A DNA stretch of 64,000 bases from Chiridota heheva (lineage: Eukaryota > Echinodermata > Holothuroidea > Apodida > Chiridotidae). The DNA is taken from assembly GCA_020152595.1 (NCBI GenBank), contig JAIGNY010000456.1:1006001-1070000 (forward strand), read 5' to 3'. Shown piece by piece: positions 11,419 through 64,000 of the stretch. Every line of letters starts with the position of its first letter. Position 1 is the first letter of the stretch. Under the pieces are notes generated by a model, which had not been told where the DNA came from, did not search any database, and saw nothing but the letters and a program-made list of their open reading frames with translations. The position numbers and the translations under genes were made by a program.

Positions 11419-11767
11419 AATAATACTTTATCTACCTTCTTACTTAAAATTAGTATTCTCATACAACTTTAAAGCTCTATCACCTAAGCAGAAATTTGCT
11501 TGTCAATTTGTCATAAGTGCTAATAAATGAACTCTTTAGCATAAGATTGATATACTGGTCAGGACTTGCCATTCTCATTAATGTTAATTCATCTTTGTAG
11601 GAATTCATAACAAGTTTGGGCTAGGGATAAATGTGTAGGTTTTACTTTTTAAATTAATGTAGGCTCTGCTGTTATCTATGATAATATTTTCAGACAAATC
11701 ACATGTTGGTATGTTGCATGTTATGATAAAGATTCTTATATCTTTTGTCTTATTAAGAATTTTTTGT

Positions 11768-11773
11768 ATATAC

Positions 11774-11832
<59 letters not shown>

Positions 11833-11853
11833 TATATACATACACATATATTA
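11768..11853. repeat. (TA)n microsatellite
   Basis: Nearly pure alternating TA, with short TATACATA interruptions at both ends. It yields spurious Y/I open frames on both strands. Confidence 0.98.
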
Positions 11854-12520
11854 CAAGTATTGAGTTGTTTTTTTTATGTATGAAATACAAAAATATGTTA
11901 CCATGACTACTTGTCTTGTAGATTTTCTTGCATTGTTTTGTTATATGTAAATAAGTTGGAATTAAAAAATATCCCACGGTTTTGAATAAAGGTGTTGAAA
12001 ATCCCCCCACAAGAAATTGTGACAGAAATAATATTAATGTAGTAAATACATCTTTATGCGCTTCCCTCTTTCGGCAATGCACTATTGTACTATTCATCAC
12101 AAATACATGGGGGATGTTTTTATAGCACATACCACATATGCTGTTGCTTACCCGAGAAATCTAAAAAAATACTGAAGAATATATAGATTTTTTATTGAAA
12201 AAAACAAAATTCTTCCTGCTAATTCCTATTATCCTCGCATTTATAAATCGCCGGAACCATAGATTTTTTCCATGTCTGAAGATACATTTGGGAAATTAGG
12301 ACGATGGTTGGAGTAATAAATGGATGAAATGAAAGTGACCACTTGGGTTACAGGCCATTTTATTATTCCCCAGTTTAGTGAAAGCAGAGAGACATATAAG
12401 TCATGTATCAAGTTAATATGGTGTGGTTAGGCCAAGATTGCATTTTGATTCGTTGGTGGATGTTTTGAGATTTAAATTTCAACCAGGTCCTCCCTACACC
12501 CTACCATCCATGTTGGATCT
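11854..12520. other. Intergenic DNA, nothing recognised
   Basis: No repeat with clear period, RNA gene or splice-supported exon was seen here before the large array begins. Confidence 0.5.
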
Positions 12521-13110
12521 TTCATGCATGATCCTCCCTCCCATGGATCTTCAATGCATGATCCTCCCTCCCATGGATCTTCAATGCATGATCCTCCCTC
12601 CCATGGATCTTCAATGCATGATCCTCCCTCCCATGGATCTTCAATGCATGATCCTCCCTCCCATCCATGTTAATCTTCCATACATGATCCTTCCTCCCAT
12701 CCTTGTTGGATCTTCCATGCATGATCCTCCCATCCATGCATGATCCTCCCTCCCATCCATGCATGATCCTCCCATCCATGCTGGATCTTCCATGCATGAT
12801 CCTCCCATCCATGCTGAATCTTTCATGCATGATCCTCCCATCCATGCTGGATCTTCCATGCATGATCCTCCCATCCATGCTGGATCTTCTATGCATGATC
12901 CTCCCATCCATGCTGGGTCTTCCATGCATGATCCTTCCATCCAGCATCCATGCTGGATCTTCCATCCATGATCCTTCCATCCAGCATCCATGCTGGATCT
13001 TCCATCCATGATCCTTCCATCCAGCATCCATGCTAGATCTTCCATCCATGACCCTCCCTCCCATCCATGCTGGATCTTCCATGCATGATCCTCCCAGCCA
13101 TGCATGATCC
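12521..13110. repeat. Minisatellite block with 30-bp then 33-bp units
   Basis: At 12521-12680 a 30-bp unit (ATGCATGATCCTCCCTCCC plus ATGGATCTTCA) is repeated about five times almost perfectly. From 12690 the unit becomes about 33 bp (CATGCATGATCCTCCCATCC plus ATGCTGGATCTTC), with a CCAGCATCC-extended version near 12940-13030. The shared core is ATGCATGATCCT. All frames stay open because the unit lacks stops, giving long artefactual frames on both strands. Confidence 0.97.
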
Positions 13111-14445
13111 TCCCTGACGTCCATGCTTGCGCCTCCCTGACGTTCAAGCATGCGCCTCCTGAGCGTACATGCATGCGCCTCCCGAGCGTACATGCATGCG
13201 CCTCCCGAGCGTACATGCATGCGCCTCCCGAGCGTACATGCATGCGCCTCCCGAGCGTACATGCATGCGCCCCGTGCGTACATGCATGCGCCCCGAGCGC
13301 ATGCATGCCTCCCAGCGTACATGCATGCGCCTCCCGTGCGTACATGCATGCGCCTCCCGTGCGTACATGCATGCACCTCCCGTGCGTACATGCATCTCCC
13401 TCACGCGCATGCATGTGCGTCACGCGCATGCATGCGTGCAGGCCACGCGCATGCATGAGCCTTCCGCGCCACGTGCATGCGCGGCGCATGCATGCGCCTC
13501 CGGCGCCTCCCGTGCGCCACGCGCATGCATGCGCCACGCGCATGGGAGGCGCATGCCATGCGCCTCCCGTACGCCACGCGCATGCATGCGCCTCCCGTAC
13601 GCCACGCGGCATGCATGCGCCTCCCGTACGCCACGCGGCATGCATGCGCCTCAGACGCCACGCGCCGCGCATGACGCCACGCATGCGCCTCCGACGCCAC
13701 GCCACGCGCGGCATGCATGCGCCTCCCGTACGCCACGCGGCATGCATGCGCCTCCCGGCATGCATGCGCCTCCCGGCATGCATGCGCCCCGGCATGCATG
13801 CGCCCCGCATGCATGCGCCCGGCATGCATGCGCCCCGGCATGCATGCGCCCCGGCATGCATGCGCCCGGCATGCATGCGCCCCGGCATGCATGCGCCCCG
13901 GCATGCATGCGCCCGCATGCATGCGCCCCGGCATGCATGCGCCCCGGCATGCATGCGCCCCGGCATGCATGCGCCCCGCATGCATGCGCCCCGGCATGCA
14001 TGCGCCCGGCATGCATGCCCCGGCATGCATGCGCCCCGGCATGCGCCCCGGCATGCGCGCCTCCCGGCATGCATGCGCCTCCCGGCATGCATGCGCCTCC
14101 CGGCATGCATGCGCCTCCCGGCATGCATGCGCCTCCCGGCATGCATGCGCCTCCCGGCATGCATGCGCCTCCCGGCATGCATGCGCCTCCCGGCATGCAT
14201 GCGCCCGCATGCATGCATGCGCCCCGGCATGCATGCGCCCCGGCATGCATGCGCCCGGCATGCATGCGCCCCGGCATGCATGCGCCCCGGCATGCATGCG
14301 CCCGGCATGCATGCGCCTCCCGGCATGCATGCGCCTCCCGGCATGCATGCGCCACCCGGCATGCATGCGCCACCCGGCATGCATGCGCCACCCGGCATGC
14401 ATGCGCCACCCGGCATGCATGCGCCACCCGGCATGCCATCCTGCT
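13111..14445. repeat. GCATGCATGC-core minisatellite, 15-23-bp units
   Basis: The array changes unit as it goes: 23-bp GCCTCCCGAGCGTACATGC plus ATGC at 13.15-13.4 kb, then mixed CACGCGCATGCATG units, then 15-18-bp units GCGCCCCGGCATGCAT and GCGCCTCCCGGCATGCAT to 14445. GCATGCATGCGC is a strictly alternating purine-pyrimidine string, and GCATGC is self-complementary, so Z-DNA or cruciform formation is plausible. It is CpG-rich in an otherwise AT-rich region. Confidence 0.97.
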
Positions 14446-14975
14446 TGCCATATGTAGGACCCTCATACATTAATGGTAGGATACCCCCTCCAATCCATGC
14501 ACTGCTCTCCCATCATTGCACCACCATCTGTAGCTGATATTTGCAGGATCATGACATACTATGCATCCAGGTCCCTTCTACACTTGCAGGACTTCCATTG
14601 ATGCAGGACCTTTAGATCCATGCTCCACCCTCTCTGCCATTCGCCACCCCTCTCTGCCATTCACCACCCCTCTCTGCCATTCACCACCCCTCTCTGTCAT
14701 TCACCACCCCTCTCTGCCATTCACTACCCTCCATGTCCTATGCAGGACCCTCACACACTGATGTAGGATGCCCCTTCCATCCATTCAGGAACTTATCCAT
14801 GCTCCTCCACCTTCCCTGCCTTGGCTGCCATATGCAGCACCCTCACATACTGATGTAGGATACCCCCTCCCATTCATGCAGGACCTTCCTATCCATGCAC
14901 CACCATCCCTGCCATTCACTACCCTGCATGCAGGATCTTCACACACTCATGTAGGAGACTCCCTCCAGCACAAGC
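14446..14975. repeat. Degenerate tail of the array plus a 20-bp tandem repeat
   Basis: A 20-bp unit TCTCTGCCATTCACCACCCC repeats about five times at 14630-14730. Around it, loosely repeated ATGCAGGACC and CACACTGATGTAGGA phrases continue to 14975. It looks like an older, diverged part of the same repetitive locus. Confidence 0.85.
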
Positions 14976-16013
14976 ATGCATGAATTTCTGTCATATTCCC
15001 ATTCATGTTTTAAAGATAATGGTGACAAAAGAATGCAAAAACCTTATTGATCTTCCATGGTGGATTGGGGGAGGGGTCCATTTTCTCAGTAAAATTACCC
15101 AATATCACATGACTTATAGGGAGGTATTTGAGATTTGTGTAGTTTTGCCATCAGTAGGGAGGGGGATGCGAATGGACCTGCTGAACAACCCTCCCTACGG
15201 GACTGACAAATCTTCTAAATACAGATTTATGCCGGAATGATTTTGAAGTGACATCACAGCCCTTGGTGTTTTTTTCATGTTTCCTGCAATTTTGTTGCTG
15301 CAATCTATCATCTACAAAAATCAAGGAGGGGTGGGTGCATTGGATTATTTTAAACATCCTTTCAAAGAAGACGAGCAAGTCCAGTGGCGTAGGAAGATAT
15401 TTGACATTAAGGGTGAGGGGACAAATTTGATTTTTGTCTCTTCAAACCTACAAAAATATGTCTCTCATGTCCAAAAACTACTTGAGAGGGTGTGAAAATT
15501 TCCTGAAAATGAATCAAGAAAAATTGAAGGAATTTACCTGAAAATGGAAGGAATTTTCCTGAAAATTTAAGGAATGTGCAGAAATATCCTGAAAATGAAG
15601 AAATTTCATGACAATTTTACCAAAATTGAAGAGAATTACTAAATGGGTAGTTGGGCAGCCAAAATGGTACTTGGCTCCACAATAAAATTGTGATGGGGGG
15701 GGGGGGAGGGGGAGCTTGGTCCCCTGTTCCTAGGCCACACTTGTGCTCCACCACTTCACTAATCCTTGGTCTAAATTCTTATGTGGCAAGAAAAAAAATT
15801 CAAAGAGAAAGAAGAATGTGACAAAAAAGAACTATTTTAATAGGTTTTTAATTTTTTAATTTACAACAAAAACACAAATTTTGCAAGGTTTTGATACAAC
15901 TAGAAAGTTTTATAACAACACAAACTCAAAAGTATTGAAGTAAGATCAATCAAATGTGATAATATTAGTTTACTATTATTCACTGTTAGGCTCCGTAAAA
16001 AAAAAAAAAAAAA
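14976..16013. other. Intergenic DNA with short repeats
   Basis: Contains CCTGAAAATGAAGGAATTT-type short tandem units at about 15500-15610, a G-run near 15697, and a CCAGTGGCGTAGG phrase at 15379 resembling hAT-type element ends. No gene is supported. Confidence 0.5.
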
Positions 16014-16336
16014 TTAGCTTATCACCCTAACCCAGTTGCAAAAGTGATTGATGTGTGCGGGGTGGTGTTTATTCATTTTTTCTTTCTTTTTCGAAGCCAA
16101 TTCATTTCAGCGATTTGCAGCATTCCGGCCGAATCAGGTCAACTACATCAGGCATAATATATATTGCAAACTAGCGAAATGAATCTTTCGTAATTCTGTA
16201 GAAAGCAAAAAAGAAACGAAAGTACAGACGCTGAATAACAGATCCAAGAGAAAAATATGGTCCTTCAAAAAATATATATATATACCAGGTATATGGGATT
16301 CTCTCTAAACTGATGCATGCGAGGGTGATAAGCTAA
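16014..16336. mobile_element. MITE with perfect 15-bp TIRs
   Basis: TTAGCTTATCACCCT at 16014-16028 is matched exactly by its reverse complement AGGGTGATAAGCTAA at 16322-16336, 323 bp end to end. There is no coding capacity. It is bounded on the left by a poly(A) run; I see no clear target duplication. Confidence 0.75.
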
Positions 16337-19300
16337 TATTTCTATTTTTTAATTTTTTTGGCCTTACTTAGTTTAGGTGGACCAATTAATCGTTCTTTTT
16401 GGTTGGTTATAATTAATTACAGTGTGTCCATAAGTAATCATTATCCTTCACACTGGACACTACTAATAAGTTTGAAGGACTCATATCACTTTGCATAAAT
16501 ATGAATATTCATTTTTGTTTTGTTAATAATTAAGTAATTCTAACACATGTGAAATATTTCATACCTCACATGTTTACATTGATGCAGCAACAAAAATTAA
16601 TATTCATGATATTATGCAAATTAAACAAATAAGATGTAACAAGATGCAGCATATGAATATTCATATAAATAAACACCTAATTCTATCATGCACAAAAACA
16701 GTCCCTATCCTCTCACACCTTGTAGACCTCTATGCAAATATGAACCTCAGCTGACATGTTCATGAATTCATGCATATAATAAATATTCATATATTATAAA
16801 TATTTGTGAATCGTGACCTACATTGTGTACTCCAGACCAAAATAATAAGAAATCCAAGGAAAAAATGCACTGAAGGAACACTACACAAATTAGACAAAAA
16901 AGAATTTCTATAGCAATAGTCAGCCGCAGTACTTACAATTACGAAGAAATTTGTCATTGTTAAAATTTTATTTCTTAAATAATAAATCAGTAATTTATTA
17001 AAAACCCACATCCAATCTTTGTGCCTTATAAATAATTAGAACATGAATATTCATATTTTTAAGTACACGTTTATGTAAATAAGATAACAGAAGAGGTTAA
17101 AATAGTTCTTCACCATTCAGAAATATTTTTGTACATTTATTCATAAAATTTGTATAAAATGTATATAAAATGAATAAAAGGAGCACAAGAACAAAAGGAT
17201 GAAGATGCCCAAAATCAATTAGTTGATAACGTCAATTAACCGATAAAGATCTATAAATTGATTAAGATCAAATAATCGATAAAGTAGGCCATAAACTTTG
17301 TCTTTGGAGTTATGCACAAGTGGGCCACTTTTGACACCTATGAAATGTCTTACGAGGAAACCTTTGATACAAGATCAGTATTTGTATATTTCGGAGACCC
17401 TAAAGATACAGTGTCCCCGCTAAAGGATGTCCCCTGTTTTATGATCAAGTGCGCCATCCTTTTCGTTCATGTGCTCCTCGAAATAGCACAAAGATAGTCA
17501 AATCCTAGTATTTATTGTCACAGGTATAATGAGCAGAAATAAAAAATAATAATAATAAAAGAGATAAAAATATTTGAGATTGATCTCATGGTCTTGTTTT
17601 TGAAAAGTGGGCATTACGTTTTAATCCTCAAAGAAGAATAAATATATTCTTAAAGTATCCATGGCAACAAACATTCTAGTCCTGTCAACGTTGGGAGAAA
17701 AATCTACAAAATCATTGAAATTCTGTATCTTTGTATAACTTCTACCTATGAAATAAAAATATACAAAATCTGCTGCCATTCTTTAAAATCTATAAATAAT
17801 GCATATACCACACATGTAATATGGTACCCAAGTTTGTGTTCCACAACACAAAGAAACGATAAAAGATTGATTAATAATCAATATACGGATATGCGCATTC
17901 AAGTGATACAAGATATGCAATAAATAGTATAGCTATTAGGGACAGTGGCGTAGCTAGTGCTCTCTGATTAGGGAGAACATGGGCGGCTTGCCATATGGGC
18001 AAGTGCATTTGCCCCCCCCCCATACAATTTTTGTTCGTTATTGCTTTTGTAGTTACCTTTTTGCCCTCTCCCCCTCCCAATCATGGTTTTCCACTGCCCC
18101 CAACTAAAATCCCTTACAGCTGCCAGCAGGGACACCCCATGGTTACCATGGTTACACCCAATAAATAGCAAGATATTTTGAGACAACAAAAGAACAAATT
18201 CACATGATTTGCAAAGAAGAAAAATATGTGAGAATTTGCTAAGTTTCCACACCAAAGATCATTCTACGATAATCGCATTTTAAGTTCTTAATTCTGCATT
18301 AATTCAGCACATAGTACATCTTTTCTTCCACAATATTTTTTCTAGATGATATATGTTAAGTCAGACGTATAGAAAGTAGCCTACTTGGTCATACATGTAG
18401 AATATTTTCCAATGAAAAAAGTTAATTTTGTCAAAAATGGGCATAGGACAACTTTACTTTCCTGCGATGATATATTGTTGACTTAGTTAAGAAACGATTG
18501 GGTCTCTGTGGACTCATTTGATACTGTCAACATAAACGACATTCCTAGGATGCAGTGGATAGCTACCAGAATGGGGAAGAATTTGTCCTATCACTGATAC
18601 AGTTTGTCCCTGATACAATTAACATCTTTGGGTTAGGAAATAAGCCACACCCACCATAGCAATGCAGTAAGTAGATTGGGCAAACAAACCTTAAATCCAC
18701 AATCATGCATTACCAGTGCATTGACATTTGGATGTTCATGTGGCCTGCTGTACAGTAAGGTTTTGATCTATTTATGGCACTTCTCCAGATCTTAGAGATT
18801 TAAGCAAAAGGAATAAACGAAAATCCGTATAGGTTTACCATTCTGGATAATGGGAATTGGATTTATAAAGCCTATAGCTGGCCCGCAAGCACAATTTTTG
18901 TTAACCATTTTGTCGTCACTTAGTCTGTGTGTGCAGAAATTTGCTTTGTACGTTGTATTGCATTTGACTTCATAAGCGCGCACCACCAGCTAGCTGTACT
19001 GTACCAGTATTGCGTAGGATTTGTTCCCCACTTATGCAGATTTTGTTGCTAGGCAAATTCATGCAGTGATTGGTTGAAAAAGCTGTCAATCATCTAAACT
19101 CAGGTTAATTGTTTTCTAACCTCCTCCCAACTTGGGGGCAAATTTAAGAAATTCAGGCAAAAAATTGTGAAGTAAAAAGGCCCAAAAATTATGAAAAACA
19201 AATAAATAAACATTGTTTACATATATGCAGGTAGCTTGCCATTCTCCCTCTTGAAAAGTTGGCAATATTTTTTCAAGAATAAGAGTCTTATTTGGACAAA

Positions 19301-19421
19301 TCCCTAACACCACTCTAAATATATAAAAAAAAAACTGATCACTTCAGTCGATATACCTACACTGATCAAGTGATCACATGTATCGTCTTGTCGTTTTAAA
19401 AACTTAGGGCAGCAAAGATTA
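16337..19421. other. Intergenic DNA rich in ATGAATATTCAT palindromes
   Basis: No gene is supported. ATGAATATTCAT occurs at 16501, 16653 and 17043 together with partial versions. A 61-codon + strand frame at 17312-17497 has no recognised family or splice context. A CAGTGGCGTAGCTAG phrase at 17944 followed by a C-run near 18013 looks like a decayed hAT-type element end. Confidence 0.5.
19026..19110 (-). repeat. Dispersed repeat, inverted copy of 9919-10005
   Basis: Reverse complement of the 9.9-kb copy with small indels (for example AAAATCTGC versus GAAATCTGC contexts). Confidence 0.75.
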
Positions 19422-19660
19422 TAGGAGCACTAAACTGAAAAATGAGGGTGTATTTCGAGGGGTCCCCAAAAATAAAATGCTTATCTATGGCACGCAACGG
19501 TATAGCAAAATTCTGGTTAATATGAATATTCAAGTAACCTTTGCCCTCATGTCGTCTGTGGACTATATAAAGGCATACAATTTATCGATCTTTTGTAGAT
19601 GATATATTTGTGAAATTCGCAAAAACAAGCGTCCCTCACTTTTCGGTCTAATGCTCCTTT
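19422..19660. mobile_element. MITE with about 26-bp imperfect TIRs
   Basis: The left end AGGAGCACTAAACTGAAAAA (then TGAGGG) pairs with the right end CCCTCACTTTTCGGTCTAAT (then GCTCCT) with about four mismatches. The element is about 240 bp and non-coding. A phrase GGAGCACTAA at 9900 suggests another fragment near the dispersed repeat there. Confidence 0.75.
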
Positions 19661-20329
19661 AAATAAAGCTAATTCCTCATTAGCAATTCAAAAATACAAA
19701 AATAAGAGAATACAAATTAATTAATTTCCTATGCACAACGCTAACGAACAGTCGTAGTTATAACAGAGGAAAGCACAAAACAAATTTGGATTTGAAATCA
19801 AATCTGTTTGGAATATATGCTTTGATCTACAGATTGCTCGGTTTTTACTTCCATCATCAAAAATACATATTTACAGGTGATAATGCAAGCATTTTATTTT
19901 AATAAATATCAAACAAATACAACAGAGAATAGAAAACAATAAATATAAACTTTACTCGTAGAAAGAAGTTGCCTCTACAAAAAAAAAAAAATAAAAAAAA
20001 AATAAAGGGGTACAAACAATCCATCCCTTTGTTATGCAGAATACGTACACAAAATGAAGACTTACTTTCTACGTGCTGATTTTTTCCTGACTCATTACCC
20101 AATCCATTATTTTGCTTTTAGTTTTTTTCTTGTTAACTACTACCACATACAATCCCTCCCAGACCCTAATTTTGATTTCTAAATTTTTCTTTTGTCAGTA
20201 ATTGTCTCATGTATTTTGACTAACTAAATGCAACGATTGGTGATTGGTCGAAAAAGCTGTCAATTATCAAACCCAGAGAGGTTAATTAAACCTTTCCTAT
20301 CATAAAACATACTTTCCTTTACAGAGTCC

Positions 20330-20740
20330 TTTATGTTCTGAATATTCATCACTTCCTGACCTTGCATAGTCATTACTAGATTTCTGAATATTCATCACTG
20401 TGTACCTTAGCCTACATACAGTCATTAATATCTTTATGAATATTCATTCACTTTATGGCCTTACACAATTCATTAATAGATTTATGAATAGTCATCACTT
20501 TATGATCTGACATGCAATCATTCATAGATTTATGAATATTCATCACCTAATGACCTTCATACATTCTTTGATAGATTTATGACTATTCATCACTTAATAA
20601 CCTTACATGCATTCATTAATAGATTTATGCATATTCATCACTTACTGTTTCATAATAGCCTTTAAAATATTAAACACTCCACATGCAAATAAAAAAGATT
20701 CAAAACTAACTGATTTTTCTGGTATGCATATTCATGAGGT
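20330..20740. repeat. Degenerate tandem repeat built on TTTATGAATATTCATCACTT
   Basis: Units of about 45-60 bp with ATGAATATTCATCACTT, a TGACCTTACAT phrase and CATTAATAGATT recur about seven times with heavy divergence. It carries exact ATGAATATTCAT at 20436 and 20532 and ATGCATATTCAT at 20627 and 20724. In the EGF gene's orientation it would lie downstream of the putative poly(A) site. Confidence 0.75.
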
Positions 20741-20882
20741 AGCATTTTTGAGGGCAGCTTCTTTGTTGGATCCCGAAAATACTTAAATTTCATCAACCAA
20801 TTAACTGACATTCCCTCCTAAATACCTTTATCTCACGTAAGTAGCTAATGAGTAGTAAAGGAACCAGCCTTCACCCTAGTAT

Positions 20883-20888
20883 TTTATT
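20883..20888 (-). terminator. Candidate poly(A) signal AATAAA for the MEGF6-like gene
   Basis: First clear AATAAA on the - strand downstream of the candidate stop codon, about 410 bases after it. AATAAA is common in such AT-rich DNA, so this is only a position to test. Confidence 0.3.
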
Positions 20889-21295
20889 TCAGCACAACAT
20901 ATGAAAAACTTTCAGCTCGAAAGAAAATACTTCTTGTCATCTTCATCTACCTAATGAATATGTATGACAAGAAGCTATTCTTCCCATATCTTGCATGTCA
21001 TGTCCCATTTCAACATAACAGGACACACAGGCCCTTTTGTCAGTCTGCTCTGTCTCAAGACATTTTATGAATATTCAAATCATTTAAATATATCCCAAAA
21101 TTTAAATATTCTTGTTCAGCTCACTCTTTAAAGTTGTGCTTTGCAGGAAGACTTGGCCAGATAAGTAAACATTGTGGTTATTTGCTATGCATGGACCTGA
21201 ATAAACTATGTATATTCATGTCTTCTTTCCATAGCAGCTAAGTGAATGCTCCTGATATGTTAATGAGGTGGGTGTGTTTATGGGTGGGCTTAGGC

Positions 21296-63251
<41,956 letters not shown>

Positions 63252-64000
63252 CTGTAAAAACATGCAAAAATGTAAACAATGATTTTCATTATGGCACAAA
63301 AAGGGGTAAAACATTATGTTTAATCCAGTAAAAAGTTTTAGTACTCGATCCTTTGAGGTACAACTATGGAAAACATTTATGCACTTTCAAGTATATACCC
63401 CAGGTGGCAGCGTGGTTCCAAAGTCATGCTTCATTGACATAAAACATGAATATGCATCACTCTTTAATTAAACTTTGTACAGTCAACAGACCACGAGGCC
63501 CTGTGTTCAAGCCCGGGTTGGGTAGACACACCAGTGTACCACAACTGGTGATCAAAGGCCGTGGACATTGACTTGGTTGTTGATGTTATATCTGTCCGTA
63601 CGTCGTACCTGTGTTCTCGTCTGGGTCGTATTAAGCGTTTCGTGATAGCATTGTTACTATCATAACCGAATACGCAGGCGACGACCCCGTAATTGTAATT
63701 CTTTGTTCACTCGTCGTCGTCGTCAACACAAATGTTCCAATTGTGCCACTATTGATGTCACGATGTTCCGATTGTGCCACCACTGATGTCACTGCTGAGG
63801 AGTTACTCTTAATAAATTAGATGTCTATTTTAAATTGAATCGTGGAGGCAGTTGGCTATCCTACATGTAGATCAAAAATGAGATAAATACACTATACCAT
63901 ACTTCAGGGTCAATGTTTGTCCTGATCCCACAGGCATTATCAGGAATGTACTCTATTCCCATCTATTGACAGTTTCTAAAAATTGCTCTCCGACATCTTC
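63252..64000 (-). other. Intron to the right edge, with a possible SINE-like stretch
   Basis: GGTGGCAGCGTGGTTC (63404) resembles a Pol III A box and GTTCAAGCCCGGGTTG (63509) a B box, but they are about 105 bp apart, so a SINE call would need an insertion between them. A 36-bp phrase with ATGTTCC-ATTGTGCCAC is duplicated at about 63731-63790. No EGF exon is seen. Confidence 0.4.

Noticed and set aside
12522-14537. Very long open frames on both strands (up to about 609 codons)
   Set aside because: They translate the CATGCATGC minisatellite in several frames at once (MPGGACMPGGAC, APRHACAP and so on); the repeat unit simply lacks stops. No splice sites or non-repetitive coding sequence.
17312-17497. 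61-codon frame MHKWATFDTYEMSYEETF
   Set aside because: It has a protein-like look but no known motif, splice context or neighbouring exon; left as non-coding.
63404-63525. tRNA gene or SINE at the right edge
   Set aside because: A-box- and B-box-like strings are present but about 105 bp apart and no cloverleaf can be drawn; too weak for a call.

Overview
The window looks like AT-rich genomic DNA from a marine invertebrate, probably a deuterostome such as an echinoderm, hemichordate or cephalochordate. The reasons are long introns, a MEGF6-type EGF gene split into small phase-1 exons, fragments of several LINE groups, many small inverted-repeat elements and very many minisatellites. I cannot name the species.

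Two host genes are supported. On the + strand (1533-7292) are the last three exons I can see of a nuclear-type protein with a short charged helical segment, a Ser/Pro linker and an arginine/serine-rich tail. Its 5' part lies off the left edge. On the - strand (21296-63251) is most of a large gene for a secreted or extracellular multi-EGF protein resembling MEGF6. In gene order it has seven EGF or calcium-binding-EGF exons, a cysteine-free linker exon, and 23 exons carrying 24 laminin-type EGF units. A short candidate terminal exon follows. Every internal exon is phase 1-1 and most are exactly 129 bp. The signal peptide and any EMI domain would lie beyond the right edge. The two genes converge on a gene-free interval of about 14 kb (7.3-21.3 kb).

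The rest is mostly repeats. Intergenic DNA holds a 2-kb GCATGCATGC-rich array at 12.5-14.5 kb. Introns hold tandem arrays with units from 3 to about 120 bp: 0.86-1.49, 4.3-5.2, 5.6-6.2, 33.5-33.8, 39.2-39.6, 45.4-45.9, 48.0-48.7, 51.2-53.4, 54.1-55.5, 58.3-58.6 and 60.7-61.1 kb. Transposon remains include two or more LINE groups, hAT-like MITEs with 8-bp target duplications, a TTAA-type element nested inside a long-TIR foldback family, and a tRNA-derived SINE.

The most interesting pattern is at the 5' splice sites of the MEGF6-like gene. One minisatellite (45.4-45.9 kb) has a 28-bp unit made of the last 18 bases of an exon plus its donor site, repeated about 20 times. A second exon end plus donor is duplicated next to a GAT/GGT array (53.4 kb). 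A LINE and an hAT MITE have each inserted within about 10-20 bp of two other donors. A palindromic 12-mer, ATGAATATTCAT, which fits the dimeric POU (MORE) consensus, is also strongly over-represented.
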